Part shown: positions 50,853-62,747 of the stretch, piece by piece
How positions within the stretch are numbered: position 1 is the first letter of the stretch
Layout: each line of letters opens with the position of its first letter
Assembly (NCBI GenBank): GCA_027924645.1
Contig: BSBN01000888.1
Coordinates: forward strand, 15,135,001 to 15,199,000
Direction of reading: 5' to 3'
Length of the DNA: 64,000 bases
Source: Cunninghamia lanceolata
Lineage: Eukaryota > Streptophyta > Pinopsida > Cupressales > Cupressaceae
Notes under the pieces: generated by a model
Database searches by the model: none
What the model was told of the DNA's origin: nothing
Seen by the model: only the letters and a program-made list of their open reading frames with translations
Program-made: the position numbers and the translations under genes

Positions 50853-51005
50853 TTGATCAGCAAATTCTCATAATTGTTGCAAGAATGAGAGTACTTGGAA
50901 ATCATTATCAAAAACTTGCCAATTTTGGTCATTGTCTGGAATAGTTGGTCTCACTATAACTTTGACTAACTCATTATTGACTAATAGATCAGTTGCTAGA
51001 TCAAA

Positions 51006-51390
51006 CTATGAACCAATCTGTGCCATTCTATCTACCTCAGAATTTTGGGCTCTAAGAACTACTTCAATATTGAAAGCCTCAAAATCATTTATGAGGTCCC
51101 AAATTCTGTGCCTATAGGATCTCATTCTCACATTTTTTGCTATTGCCTTTTCTCTGATTTGTTTCACTACTAGTTCAGAATCTCCTTTTACTATCAAACT
51201 CCTTACTCCTTTTTTCTTTCCCAATATGAGTCCATGCACCAAAGATTCATATTCAGCATCATTATTGGTACAGGAAAACTGAAAGCAAATGACTCAGAAT
51301 TTTCTCACCATTAGAGGCAGTAAGGCAAATTCCTTCTCCAACCCCATTTTTACTTCTAGCCCCATCAAAATTTAGAGTCAAGATTTCTGA
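51006..51390 (-). pseudogene. G2 additional RNase H located upstream of RT
   Basis: Read leftwards, it gives LNFDGARSKNGVGEGICL, then (after a frame slip) CTNNDAEYESLVHGLILG, LIVKGDSELVVKQI and NSEVDRMAQ. These are the four acidic positions (D, E, D, D) of plant/archaeal-type RNase H (RVT_3-like). It removes RNA from RNA:DNA hybrids during reverse transcription. Its place between protease and RT, not after the Ty3-type RNase H, is unusual for the dual-RNase-H elements I know of. A frameshift near 51260 disables it. Confidence 0.8.
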
Positions 51391-51567
51391 GTCTTTTTCA
51401 GATTCTTGACTCTATGATGTTTCTTTCCTTAAAACATTAGGAATCTCTTGGTCTTCTTCAAATATAGCATAAATGCCTAGACGAGTAGAGTCATAATTTC
51501 CATAGGTATCACTCTGCATCATAGTCAACAACTGATTATTCTCTTCTTCCTGTTGGTCATGTTCAGT

Positions 51568-52044
51568 CTAGTCACCTAACTCTTCAACAAAGATTTTCTC
51601 TTCTTTATTTAGCATAGCATGGGTTGCTTCTAATTTTGGGGTTGGTTCATTTGTAATATGGTCTTTGGATAATGGTTCGGACAGTATTTTCATCTTTGTC
51701 CCATATTTGGTTCTCAGAATGAGGTGTGAACAATCTAGTGACATGTAACCTCCTATCTTGGCTGTGAAATCTCTGGATAAGCATAGACCAAATATAGGGG
51801 GGATATCTATGACTACCACATCTTGATTTACAATTATATTGGGGAAAGTATATAGTTGCAATGGGAGTTGTTTAATTTTCCCTATTGTTTGCACAGATTT
51901 CCCATCCAACTGCATGACCTCTCTTGTAAGTGGCTCATATTTTATCTTCAAAGCATCTGCTATTTTCTTTGGCATTGCTATTGTAATGGCCCCAGAGTCT
52001 ATCATTGCATTATGCAGTAATTTCTTCCCAACTATTAGAGTCAA
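51568..52044 (-). pseudogene. G2 aspartic protease
   Basis: VGKKLLHNAMIDSGAITIAM holds the retropepsin D-S-G-A active site, followed by PIFGLCLSRDF where an L-G-R-D block is typical. It would cut the Gag-Pol polyprotein. It is in the same frame family as gag (upstream) but not as RT (downstream), implying a frameshift between 51568 and 51390 that may be natural or a mutation. Confidence 0.85.
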
Positions 52045-52128
52045 ATAAAAGGGATCTGGTTTAGATTTACCTACCTCAGCTGCATTCTTGAATAGAGCTG
52101 TTATCTACAGAGGTTTAGTATCTTTAAG

Positions 52129-53817
52129 CTAAAGTTTGCCTTTATTAGTAGTTCCTCCTTTAGCACCAGTATGTTTAGAGGCTTCTTGGCCTTGCAGAGC
52201 CTCCTGTAATAGTGTCTTCTGCTTGGGAATAGCTAACATGTCCCAAATTGATACATGTGCTGGAGTTCTTTTTAGTTGATCCACCACGTTCACAAGTCCT
52301 AATGCTTGAGCCTTTGAGTAATAAGGGTACCTTGACTTTTCTAGAACTTGTCCTAAGGCTACTTGATTCTGTAGAGGCTGAGGCATTTCTTGTCTAGAGA
52401 CTGTGTTCTGATGACCTTGAAATGGAGGAGCTCCCATGATTTCATTATTTGTGATTTCAAGCTGTTCCATCATTCTCCTCTTTGCTCTGGTATAGTAATT
52501 TGATTGCACCAATGGCTTCTTAGAAGTAAATGCTTCATTCAAGAAGACTGGATCTTCCTCTTCAATCCATGAAAATAAGGCATGCTTAGGAGCTATTTCC
52601 TCTTCCTATTGTAAGGACATCCCTTGCATTTGGGCCATCATAACTACATTTTGTACACCAGGAGACTGATATGGTGGAGCATTAGAAGTTGAAAATTGTT
52701 CTTCTAATACTCTCTTTTATGCTATCTTTTGCTATAAATTTCCTCTAGGACAGTCTTTGGGCATATGGGCATTTTTGCAGGGAAAGCACCAAGCATTTGT
52801 GTCATCTACAAAATTATTTTGTCCTAGAACGATCTCCCTATTGTGGTTAGGAGGAACAGTTTGTAAAGGTGTAGGGACTATAACCAATTGGTTTGAAAGC
52901 TAAGGATTAGCTTGCCTTTGAGAGCCTTGATATTGATTTGTTTGCAAGGGAGGTCTATTTCCTTGGTAACCTTGATAAGGGGGCTTTGGATAGGCATTTT
53001 GTTATCTTTTTAGATTAATTATCTCATTCAAGAAGGTCCTTAAAATGTTCTTGACATCATCCATTTCAGATAGTTGGACAGAGGTGGTTACCTTAGTAGG
53101 TTGTTGAGGAAATGAATACATAGACACAGGTGGGGCTGTATGATTAGGAGTTTCTTGAGGTAAAGGTAAGGTAATTTTTGGGAACATGGGAATAGGAGGC
53201 CTCGGGGACAATTTTCCAACATCTATTAAGTTATTTTCAGCCTTGACTGCCAACTCATATGCTTTTGGTAATGTCTGACTTGTAAGAGACTGAATCATCA
53301 CTGATATATCTAAGTTTAAATCTTTAAGGTAAAACATAATAGCCATACTTGGTAATGGTCTTGTTGTAGGAGGAATTCTCTCCCAAGTCTTTTGAAATCT
53401 TGAGTTGAAATCAGTCAAGGCTTCTTGTGGTGCCCTCTTGATAGTGATTAATTGTTGTAGCAAAGAAGATTTATCGCTCTTTTCTTTAAATCTTTCAAAG
53501 AAAGCATCACCAAGTTGATCCCATGTAGATATAGTGTTTGGAGTAAGGGATCTATACCAGCCTAGGGCCTTTCCTTTGAAAGAGGCTGCTAATAGTTTTA
53601 TGGCCACATTATGTTGAGTGATAACATGTACTACACATACATTAGATACGTCTTGCAGATGCTCTTCAGGTGTCTTGAAATCTTCCCCACTAAACTTAGG
53701 CAGAGCCTTTAGAGCATTGGCTGGAATAGGATCCCAAGTTGCTGGTGGTACTGGGAGAATTAGAGGACTGCCAATGTTCCAATTAACATAATTCCTTGGG
53801 GCTACAGGTGCTCCCAT
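52129..53817 (-). pseudogene. G2 gag with zinc knuckle and Gag-protease linker
   Basis: 53817-53002 encodes a capsid-type Gag: LPKFSGEDFKTPEEHLQDVS, AIKLLAASFKGKALGWYRSL, and LTDFNSRFQKTWERIPP (retrotransposon gag domain). Downstream in the same frame but past stops lies a zinc knuckle C-x2-C-x3-H-x4-C (CFPCKNAHMPKDC, about 52790-52750). Then comes 52542-52129 with TPAHVSIWDMLAIPKQKTLL, a hallmark of Tat/Ogre-group polyproteins just before the protease. Gag packages element RNA. Several in-frame stops separate the segments. Confidence 0.87.
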
Positions 53818-53988
53818 ATTTTCTCCTTGTGCTGCTACAAACTAATTCGCTCTCCTCCTTGGATTAGCTACTAGCAGTGGTAAAAGAATGCCTGGATTAA
53901 CAGCAGATTGAGCTCTTGTTATAGGTCTGCAGCTCTGGCTCCTTGTGGCTCTCTAGCTCATATGATCTTGATAGAAACTTCAACAACA

Positions 53989-54006
53989 GTCCCACTGGGC
54001 GTGCCA
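53989..54006 (-). promoter_or_regulatory. G2 primer-binding site
   Basis: On the minus strand TGGCACGCCCAGTGGGAC lies a few bases inside the right LTR. The wording is common at plant gypsy primer sites; the priming tRNA was not determined here. Confidence 0.75.
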
Positions 54007-54011
54007 AAAAT

Positions 54012-55777
54012 TGTTGATGTATAAAATTGCATAGGTTCCAACACCAACATGGGAAGTTTCAGGAATGTGGGACTTGTTACCTGAAACAACCTCCAGATTT
54101 TAAAGAAGCTAGCTCTTCTTTATCTTAAATGGGGTTTGAGGAAAAGGGTAGGATAGCTAACAGAATTATAGATACAATTAAAGAAAATCTATCTATGGCG
54201 ATGTGCCTGAGTAAAAGTGTTTCTCTCAAATTAAGCACAGTGAAACTATCCTCAAGATTCATTTACATGAAAGAGCATATGCTGCATGATTAACATAAAT
54301 AGATACAATGAATAAAATCAAAGGCTCATAATCAGACACTTTGCAATGACATAGGAAATATCAACCAAGGCACAAAACTGAGTTCTTCTCATTAATTTTT
54401 CAGCAACATAAGAGGCATAGATACATGCATAGGTACATCAACCTTCTAATCAAGAATAACAAAATAAAGGCAAATGATATCAACTGGTCACAACAAAAGT
54501 CTTCAACTTCTCTTAAATCTCTGACAGAAAAAATATCTCTATCTGTCTCCTCTATCTCTAAAACTGTATCAATCAATCTATATCGATCTATTACAAATGT
54601 TACATATTTATAGCCTAAGACTGAATCTAGAGTGTCTGCAATAATCGAATCCCAACGGCCTAATCGAACTGAAGGTAACTAGGAGTCTTTGACAGAAAAA
54701 AATATTTCAAATCTGCAAAAGTTTCTCTTTTCTGTGGGCTCATTGGCCAGAACTAAATATGTGTGGCATGCTTCACTCTATAAGAAACAGATACTTGGCG
54801 AGACCTATGTGCTTGAATCTGAAAAGACTGTGACAGAAGATAGTGTCCGCGTGCACAACTTGAAACTCCTTTGTTTCTCATAAAAGAATAGAAAACTGAC
54901 ACTTGACGCGTTCCGCAGCTTTTAGCAACATATATGTGTCTTTACCCGCAACAGCCCACAAAAATGTCTTTATATTCAGGTGGCCTCCGTAGGTGACAAT
55001 TGTCGCAACCCGCAGCATTTAGAAACATGAGATACATTAATAGAGGGACCCACAACTTAAATGCTCGCTAGCTTTAAAAAGGAAGAAAATAAGGACATGT
55101 GGCATCTTCCGCACACACAACAGCTGATACGTGTCGAGTTCCGTAGCATCTCTTGAAACATTAGAAACCTTTTGAAACTCCCGCAGAAGCTGACACTTGG
55201 CAGGTTCAACGTTACTTAGAAACTTTTAGTATCTTGCTGGGGAAGGGTCATAAAATTTAATAACTTTGGTGCCGCATCCACAATGTGGCACTGTCTGCAT
55301 CACTGAAACTTTAACACTGTGGCTCACCATCCTCTTTGCTCTGAGCATCAACAAGATACGGAAACAAACACGTGGCAAACTCTGCAGCAATATCTAAGAG
55401 ACACACAACAGCCTCCACATCACTTAGAAACTTTTAGTATCTCGTTGGGGAAGGGTCATAAACTTTAATAACTTTGGTGCCACATCCACCATATGGTACT
55501 CTCTGCATCACTAAAACTTTAACACTATCTCCGTTAATGACATGTGGTGACCTCTGCAGCAAGCAAAATCTTGATAACAACTACGTGGCACGCTCTGTAC
55601 AAAAGTTATAGCTAGAAACAAAACCATGGCTTTTAACTGAAGCTTGACGACACTTGGCGGCTTCCGCATAGAGCATAAGAAAACCCAGGTAGCAAGACTT
55701 TGAAACATTTACAGAAATAGAAAACTTGTGCAACAAGACTGTGACTGATTCAAAACGTAGAGTTTTTACACTCTACA
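54012..55777 (-). repeat. G2 right LTR (5' LTR in element orientation)
   Basis: 1766 bp, starting TGTTGATG and ending CTCTACA on the plus strand. It pairs with 41767-43529 and carries the same repeated TGGC..CCGC motif array, partly decayed. Confidence 0.88.
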
Positions 55778-58690
55778 ATTACATCTTAAAATTTGCAAAA
55801 CAACTTACCAAAAACAACCAACTTGTTCAAAATGTATCACAACAACCTCATTATATATGGTCTCTCACACATATAATACTTGAAATAACAAACAGAATAA
55901 ACAAATACAATTTGTTCTAGCTTCTCTTCCACATCCTGCAGTTGTTCTCACTCTAACTCCTTGTCTTTCTCAACATACTAGTAGAGAGTATGATCTTATC
56001 GAGCAACATTGTGCTACTCCAGATATGATCTCAGTATGCTAGTTAGTATAAACTTCTACTACATACCACAAAATATTCTAAGAGGCTCTACAAAAGGTAG
56101 TCATTGCACCTTCTATTAGACAAAAAGATGTAGCAGTCCTATTAGATTGTATTCATGTGATGAATCTAGATATCGTCATTCAACAAAATGAGTTACCTCC
56201 TCTCAAACTTCAAAAACAACATGATCCTCTCATGATTTTGGTCATCATTAATAGAATTGGCATAAAGATACTATGATCGATAATGGATCAGGTCTTAATG
56301 TTTTTTGGCATAGACTTGTTACATAAGATCAATTTAGATACCTCCCTTATAAATCTTGATTCTCTCAATATTTCTGGCTTTAGTAATGTTGGTAGACAAT
56401 TGCTAGGTACTATCACACTACCTCTTGAGGTATGACCTATGACTTTACCTACACTTATTCATGTTATGCCTAATACTTTTACCTATAATCTTTCTCTTGG
56501 TAGACCATGGATTCAAGTCATGGGGGTGGTACCATCTAAACTTCACCATACAATGAAGTTCATTTATAAAAATAAACTCTATATGGTTGAGGGTGATCCG
56601 AATCCGTAAAGTTGCTTACAAGAAGAAGTTATAGCTCAACTTCCCATTTCTAAATTTCTCAATACTTTGATTCCATTTTCAACAAAATATGATCCTATAT
56701 CTACTGTTGATACCAACAACATTGATCAAGAATGTCTATCACCCTCGAGTGAGTTTTTTAGTGATGATTGGCGTTTGTTATATTTTACACCCACCTTTAC
56801 AGGTGAGTATAAACTCTCACCATGAAAGTCTGAAACTCTGAAAGTGGCTTCAGTTTCCTCTACACAATCTATCCAACTTCTTCTAATTCCACAAATATAG
56901 CTGATTATACTTCTACTATAGACTATGCCACTGAAACCGATCCACCATCACCTACGAAAATGACATCTTGTTATGGTCAAGGTTTTCAAATCTTGTCACA
57001 AATTGGATATAGAGACAATGGTTGTGGTTTAGAAGAATAGGGTATAAAGATTTCTTAGAACCTAATCCACATGGTTCTTTGTTTGTTCTTGGATAGTACC
57101 CTTTGAAGCCCACTAAAGATTCTTGTCATCCCTATCTCAATGCAATTATGATTTTCATATCTCAAAATCCTTCTACATCACTTATTCAAATTTACCCTAA
57201 ATTGATAGACATAAATTTGGATCCTAGCATACCTTCTTTAGATATTTTCCCAATGGATGAAGCTTTGGATGAATTCCTAGGAATCTATGAGCATATTCCT
57301 CATTACCATCATGATCATGGATTTCCCTATTATTTAAATGTTGAGGCATAATTTGGGAAAGATACTTGTTTATCGAATGATACCTCAAAATATTAGGAGA
57401 CACTTCAGGAATCTCCTCATTCTCCTAGTGTCCTAGAGTGCAATACTCTCCTTGATGGAGATACTTTCGATGTCTTGATGGACCCAGATAATTCTAAAAA
57501 AATTATCCCAATTGGAAAATGTCTTCAGTCTAATGAAAAACATAAACATGCTTATCTTCTACATGAATTTATAAATCTTTTTTCTTGGACATATTCAAAC
57601 ATGCCTAGTATTAATCCATAACTTGGTACACACAACATTGTGTTGCATCCTAATGCCAAGACTATAAAGAAAAAGATATTAAGGAATCCCAAGGTGGAAT
57701 TTTGATTTAATGCTAAGATCGAGAAGCTTCTACAAGCTATATTTATCCACCCAATTGACTATTCCCCTTGGATATTGAATATTGTTGTTTTCGCTAAACC
57801 TAACAACTATATTTGGATATATATTTATTTTTGAGATCTAATCAAAGCTTCTCTAAAAAGATGACTTTCCTCTTCCTAACATTGACATGGTTGTTGATTC
57901 CACTACTGGTCACACCCTACTCTTCTTTATGGATGTCTTCTCTAAATACAACCAAATTTTCATCAATCCTCAAGATCAATATAAAATAACTTTTATCACA
58001 CCTTGGGGAGCATTTTATTTTTTGGTCATGCTAATTAGACTAAAGAACACTGGTACAACATATCAATGTGATATGACACTCATATTTCATGATTTTATTC
58101 ACAATATCCTAGAGGACTATGTTGATGGCATTCTTGCCAAGTCCATCTTATGTCAGGATCATGTCAAAATCCTCCACAAAATCTTTGAACGTATTCATAA
58201 ATACTACATGTGCTTGAATCCCCCTAAATGCATCTTTGGCATTGATAGTGGTAAGCTTTTAGGATTCATTGTTTCACATCATGGTATTGAGGTGGATATA
58301 GAGAAGATTGATGCTATTGTCATCATACCATCTCCAAAAAATATTTCTCAACTTCGTAGTTTACAAGGAAAGATTCATACAATTTGCCTGTTTATCTCAC
58401 AACTACTGCATCAGACTCTCACTTTCACTCAACTTCTTAAAAAGGATTCTCATTTCGATTGGAATGCTTATTTCCAAAAATATTTTGAGATCTAAAAAGC
58501 TATTTGGCTAGTCCTCCTATTTTACATCTATCTATTTATGATCCTCCTTTCCTTCTTTATACTTTCACATCACATAATGCTCTTGTGTCACTACTGTCAC
58601 AACATGATGATGATGGAAAAGAATGCACTATATATTGCATCAGTTGAACTTTCTCAAAAATTTCCTGAATAAACCTAAAATTTCCTAAAA
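55778..58690 (+). pseudogene. G3: right part of decayed Tat/Ogre-like gypsy pol
   Basis: Directly after G2 the reading runs into a pre-protease region (near 55988, EYDLIEQHCATPDMIS). Next is a protease with IDNGSGLNV (56276-56302) and SLGRPWIQ (about 56493-56516), then a G-patch (QGFQILSQIGYRDNGCGLEE, about 56978-57037, followed by TAG at 57038 where Gln is usual). An acidic piece lies at 57103-57351. RT follows (HPNAKTIKKK near 57645; TTGHTLLFFMDVFSKYNQIF at 57902; FHDFIHNILEDYVDGILAKS near 58086). The catalytic YVDD is YVDG (58118-58129). ISQLRSLQGKIHT near 58345 is typical of this group. The order matches Tat/Ogre elements. Everything is broken by stops; no LTR was recognised to the right. 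Confidence 0.8.
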
Positions 58691-59463
58691 GGTGTTGAAC
58701 TGCCAACTAAACATCTTGGGTTAGTTATGACTCAAGATCATACCTAGAATGCAAGATATTAAAGTTTCCATTTTTTGAAACTCCCAAAAAGTTTCTAACT
58801 CATATTTGAGGAACATAAAGGTCCCTAAATGCCTTCAACATTGTCATAACCAGTGAAGCGGATTATATCTTGATAGATCTCTTCATGATATTTTTTATGC
58901 ATCAAACATTTCATCAATCAGACATCTAGAACAAAAGTTATAGCATCCGAAAGTTGGGCCTCCCATTTTGGGAAATGTGAAAACATGTTGGACACTTAAA
59001 AGAGATGTAAAGGGGAGGGTTACACATGTTGGTGTGTGATTTGGTACATCATAAGGCATCTTTGATTGGAGATAATTTGAGTACCACTTTGGGGTGGTTT
59101 TGTCTCATGGTTTTCTAATTACCATTGATGGTTTACTATATTTTATCTCCTAGATATTAGGAGCTTGAGATGGAGGCTATGTTTAAGTATTATAAATGTT
59201 GAGTTACCTTTGGATCTCTAGTTGGTTATACACCTATGAAATCTTTCTCTACAAGTATTTTACAATCTTCTTATTTCCAAAATAATATATTTGGCAGCTT
59301 TGGAGTGTGGGGATTTTCTCCTAAAAGGGTTTCCACACATAATTCTTGTGTTGTGGTATGATTGGTATTTGTCTTAATTTTTGTAAATATCTAAAAAGTT
59401 ATACATATCAGTCCCCTCAAGATTAGTGCAGGAAGTTGTTCTGCTACTTAGCTTCCTTACAAG
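58691..59463 (+). repeat. LTR-like segment preceding a Copia primer site
   Basis: Non-coding DNA ending just before an iMet-type primer-binding site at 59464, so probably a degenerate 5' LTR. No second copy lies in the window. Confidence 0.4.
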
Positions 59464-59475
59464 TGGTATTAGAAC
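59464..59475 (+). promoter_or_regulatory. Copia primer-binding site
   Basis: TGGTATTAGAAC, similar to the T1 and C1 sites, followed about 110 bases later by a gag-like frame. Confidence 0.6.
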
Positions 59476-59560
59476 TTGATCATCCTTGGTTTCACTTGTG
59501 GGATGTTGAGCTTTTTGAACTAATCTAGTTTTGAGTGGAAGCTTGTGTAGAAGATAATTT

Positions 59561-59992
59561 GTGATCTTGTTGCAGGGATTTTCAGATGGCGAGCACATAA
59601 GGGAGAATAGAGATAGAAATTTTTTAGCTAACAATTTTGAGATGTGGAATCTGAAGATGGAGGATTTGTTAATTGATCGAGATTTGTGGAATGCTATTGA
59701 TGAGAATGTTTTTGTTACTATTGTCAATCAGGATTACACCCTAGCCAAGTTAAACTTAACTATCCTGCTTAAACATGGAAACACTCTCAGGTTGTGGGTG
59801 ACCTATAATGAGAATGAATATCTAGAGCGGGCTGGTTCTCCTAGCAGATCACCTAATCTAAATGACTTTGTGAGGAAAGGGTTTAGAAAGATAGCTGAAA
59901 ATGAAATCCTAAAACCTAAGGATGATTCAGTAGAATTTAAAAATGATTTTGATAATCTTACTCACAAACAACTTCTCAAAAAAAAAATTTAA
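59561..59992 (+). pseudogene. Copia gag N-terminal fragment
   Basis: NNFEMWNLKMEDLLIDRDLW and the following IDENVF match the start of Copia Gag proteins (UBN2/DUF4219 type), which open with a tryptophan-containing stretch of the form F-x-x-W-K-x-x-M. The conserved part covers about 60 residues. After residue 85 (ERAGSPSRSPNLNDFVRKGF) the wording no longer looks like Gag, suggesting truncation or a junction. The natural ATG near 59586 is out of frame. No pol follows. Confidence 0.65.
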
Positions 59993-62340
59993 CCTTCACA
60001 ATCTCACATGAAACATATAACTCAACAATAATTTGTATGAAGGCTTGAACTGAACATAATCACACAACCTAGACTATATGAAATTTTGCATACAAACTTA
60101 CAATAACAAGACATAAAAGGTTTCAATATTTTGAATCACAATGACATCAAATTGATACTACAAACATTAGTCATATGCATGAACAAGTTTAGATGGTGAG
60201 TGGGTTTGTTTTTGTTCTTCAGAGAGTTTTGCAACATTCTATAAGGTATGTTATTATGGGTTATATCTTATTAGTAATAAATCATAGCCTTCCAAAACAT
60301 CCTATGTTGGTTAGAAGGGGGAGTTATTTTACAAAGCCAATTAATGGGTTTGTTTGACCTACTTCTTTGGCTGGTTAGAGTAGGCTAGAGTTAGTGTTTT
60401 TAGTTAATAAGTGCTCAAGGCACATTTGTTTCAGTTAATTCTCAAGAGGGGATTGAATTAGGAATTCATGTTTATAATGCTCAAATAAAAACATTTCAAC
60501 TAAAGGACAGTCCCATCAAGAGCTTCACAACCTAAGAAGCATCATGGAGTAGCATTTAAATTAGGTATTTATCACCTTTTATTGTGAATGAGATATAAAA
60601 GTGCTATTGAATTCATTAAGCAGCCATGAAAGGACAAAATCAGTAATTAAGGTGACTATCCCATCAATCAAGAAGCATGTAATCAACTATAGGATAGTCA
60701 TATAATGAGGAACAGTCCTATATCTATGTGTCATGCCATGTCAATTGACTTATATGTAAGAGAAATCATAAATTGAGTGAATAGGACTGCTAGAGAAGGG
60801 CATACAATGCCATCATAAAGGGACAGTCACCTTAATGACAATTCATTCATCATATAATCACCATTTACCTCTGCTATAGAAGGAGAAAATCATAAGCTAC
60901 AGGAGGTGCATCTGTAAGAATCAAGGGCAGCCCACAGTCATGTGCTCACATGAGGGGACAACAAAGAATGTATTGCTATTATGATGTTTTTAATGCTCAA
61001 TGCCAACATGGAGAATCTATCAAAACATATTCATCAAAATACCTTACAACAATGCTTGCACATAGGGTACAACATAAAGTATATTATACAGCGAAATAAG
61101 TACCATGGTGCAGCCACAAGAACAAAGAATAGACTATAGTTATGGCCACTGTCATGAGAAGCTAAACACAGTCACAAATAATGAAGGACAATCATCATAT
61201 GAGCAATGAACTTATGTAAATAATGTACAAACTGAGTAAATGCAACATTGACATCATTTACTTCATCTAATTGGCTGCCCAATCTTCATTTCTTGTTGTC
61301 ATAGATTCATATATTTGGATTGCTATCCATACTAGCATGACTGTCATGAATTATAGCTCCAAATGGAACAATAGATAACAAAGATGTATAGTCTTAACAA
61401 TTATCTCAAAGAATATCATGCAGGAATAAGAGTCTATAAGAATAATGTGTGGATAAGAAAGAGCAACCAACAATGAACATGTGTTTGGAATGATGATAAC
61501 TAGCTGAAAAGAGGAGACTGTGTGTGTATATTCTACAACCATGGTGAAGAGAGGTAGGTGTTATTAAGAAGATTTTCTCCCTTTCATGTTCTCAAAAATA
61601 GAGTGCATGTGCTTTGTGAGAGGGTATATAGAAGGTAGAGTTGGCATTGAAGGCAATGATAACACTAGCCATGCAAAATGAGCAAAGACAGTGCACCTGG
61701 AGAACTATGACCAAGTAACATGAGAGACAGATCCAATCATGACGATCATTGAAAAGCAATGATAAAAGAGAAGATGTAATAAACATGTATTTAATTCTAT
61801 GCTTATATAATGATTGGAGAGTTAGGAGGCAGCATTACAATACATGAAGATATACATCTAAGGACAGTCAACTTGCAAGGCCGTGAAAGGTGACGATCCC
61901 ATATGTAAGGTGCAGTTGCTTAGAGAGACACAGGCATGAATGCACAAAAGGATAGTTATACAAATGCCTCAGTACAATTTCCATACGATTGTAAATAAGA
62001 ACCAATGATAAGAGCATACAAGAAGTCATAGCAACATTCACCCAGAAGCATAAGGAGCAATCTATAACATTCTTTGATAAGTGACTGTGACAGTGTAGAG
62101 AAAACAACTATGCATCTTTCCTAATGAGGGTTTGTCTGAGCTTTTGTTATTAGGGTTTTTTTTAAAGCTTCCAATCTTTCACAAAAGTAGAAGAAAAAAA
62201 TATTGAGGCAGTAAAAGATAATATAGTGTAGATAATCCAACTTGAGGGTTCCATCATAAGCCTTTCCATGAAGTTAAGCACTTAATATTGATAGTCATAG
62301 GTGAAGTATGGGTAAGTACAAAAAGTTGGGGGGCCAAAAA
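59993..62340. other. AT-rich stretch, nothing recognised
   Basis: Only short chance frames. Phrases such as ggacagtc recur many times between 60500 and 61900, suggesting an uncharacterised repeat, but no boundaries were found. Confidence 0.45.
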
Positions 62341-62383
62341 GTGGCCAAAATTTTTTCAAAAAAAGTTAAGACATAACACGAGT

Positions 62384-62478
62384 GCATTATAACGCGCTCA
62401 CGCTATGGTTTGGTAATGACGAGCCTAAGGCTTGGCAAAACCAAACCATAACTTGCTTGCATTATAGAGTTATAATGC
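62384..62478. repeat. Nested inverted repeats (potential cruciform/foldback)
   Basis: The outer arms GCATTATAAC (62384-62393) and GTTATAATGC (62469-62478) enclose inner arms TATGGTTTGGT (62404-62414) and ACCAAACCATA (62440-62450). Both pairs are perfect. Confidence 0.75.
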
Positions 62479-62747
62479 AAGCACATTATGTTTAATTTTA
62501 TATATATATAAAGAATTTTGCTCATTTGATTTATTTTTTTCTCTACACCCATGGCCTACAAACCCTAAGGAGCATGCTCACATTTTTGAAGACCTAATTC
62601 GACACCAAAATCTTGTTGATTCATTGCCAAAGTACCACCACGACGTCGAGCATGCCAAAGGAGTGAGTTTTATTTTTTTTTGTTTGAATTTGTTTCTAAA
62701 TAGGTAGGTTTGAGTTGATTTTTGATGTAAATTTCCTTAATTGTCAG

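Larger units (their letters stand above)
41767..55777 (-). mobile_element. G2: 14-kb Ty3/gypsy element with extra RNase H and accessory ORF3
   Basis: LTRs are 41767-43529 (1763 bp) and 54012-55777 (1766 bp). The plus-strand ends are TGTTGATG (left copy TATTGATG) and CTCTACA (left copy CTCTATA). The flanking GTTAC (41762-41766) and ATTAC (55778-55782) are a 4/5 duplication. The minus-strand primer site TGGCACGCCCAGTGGGAC (about 54006-53989) sits beside the right LTR. The order on the minus strand is gag, zinc knuckle, protease, RNase H, RT, degenerate RNase H, integrase, then a 3.6-kb ORF3. Gag-protease and the downstream pol lie in different frames. The region before protease (TPAHVSIWDMLA) and the degenerate Ty3 RNase H suggest the Tat/Ogre group. 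Stops and lost integrase residues show it is dead. Confidence 0.92.

Noticed and set aside
61351..62107. Minus-strand open frames as small proteins
   Set aside because: Chance frames in AT-rich repeat-like DNA with no recognisable motif.
62553..62661. Possible first exon (EHAHIFEDLIRHQNLVDSLP) with a GTGAGT donor before the 62748 coding region
   Set aside because: The donor and the 62747 acceptor do not join in the same phase and a stop precedes it; kept only as a possibility.
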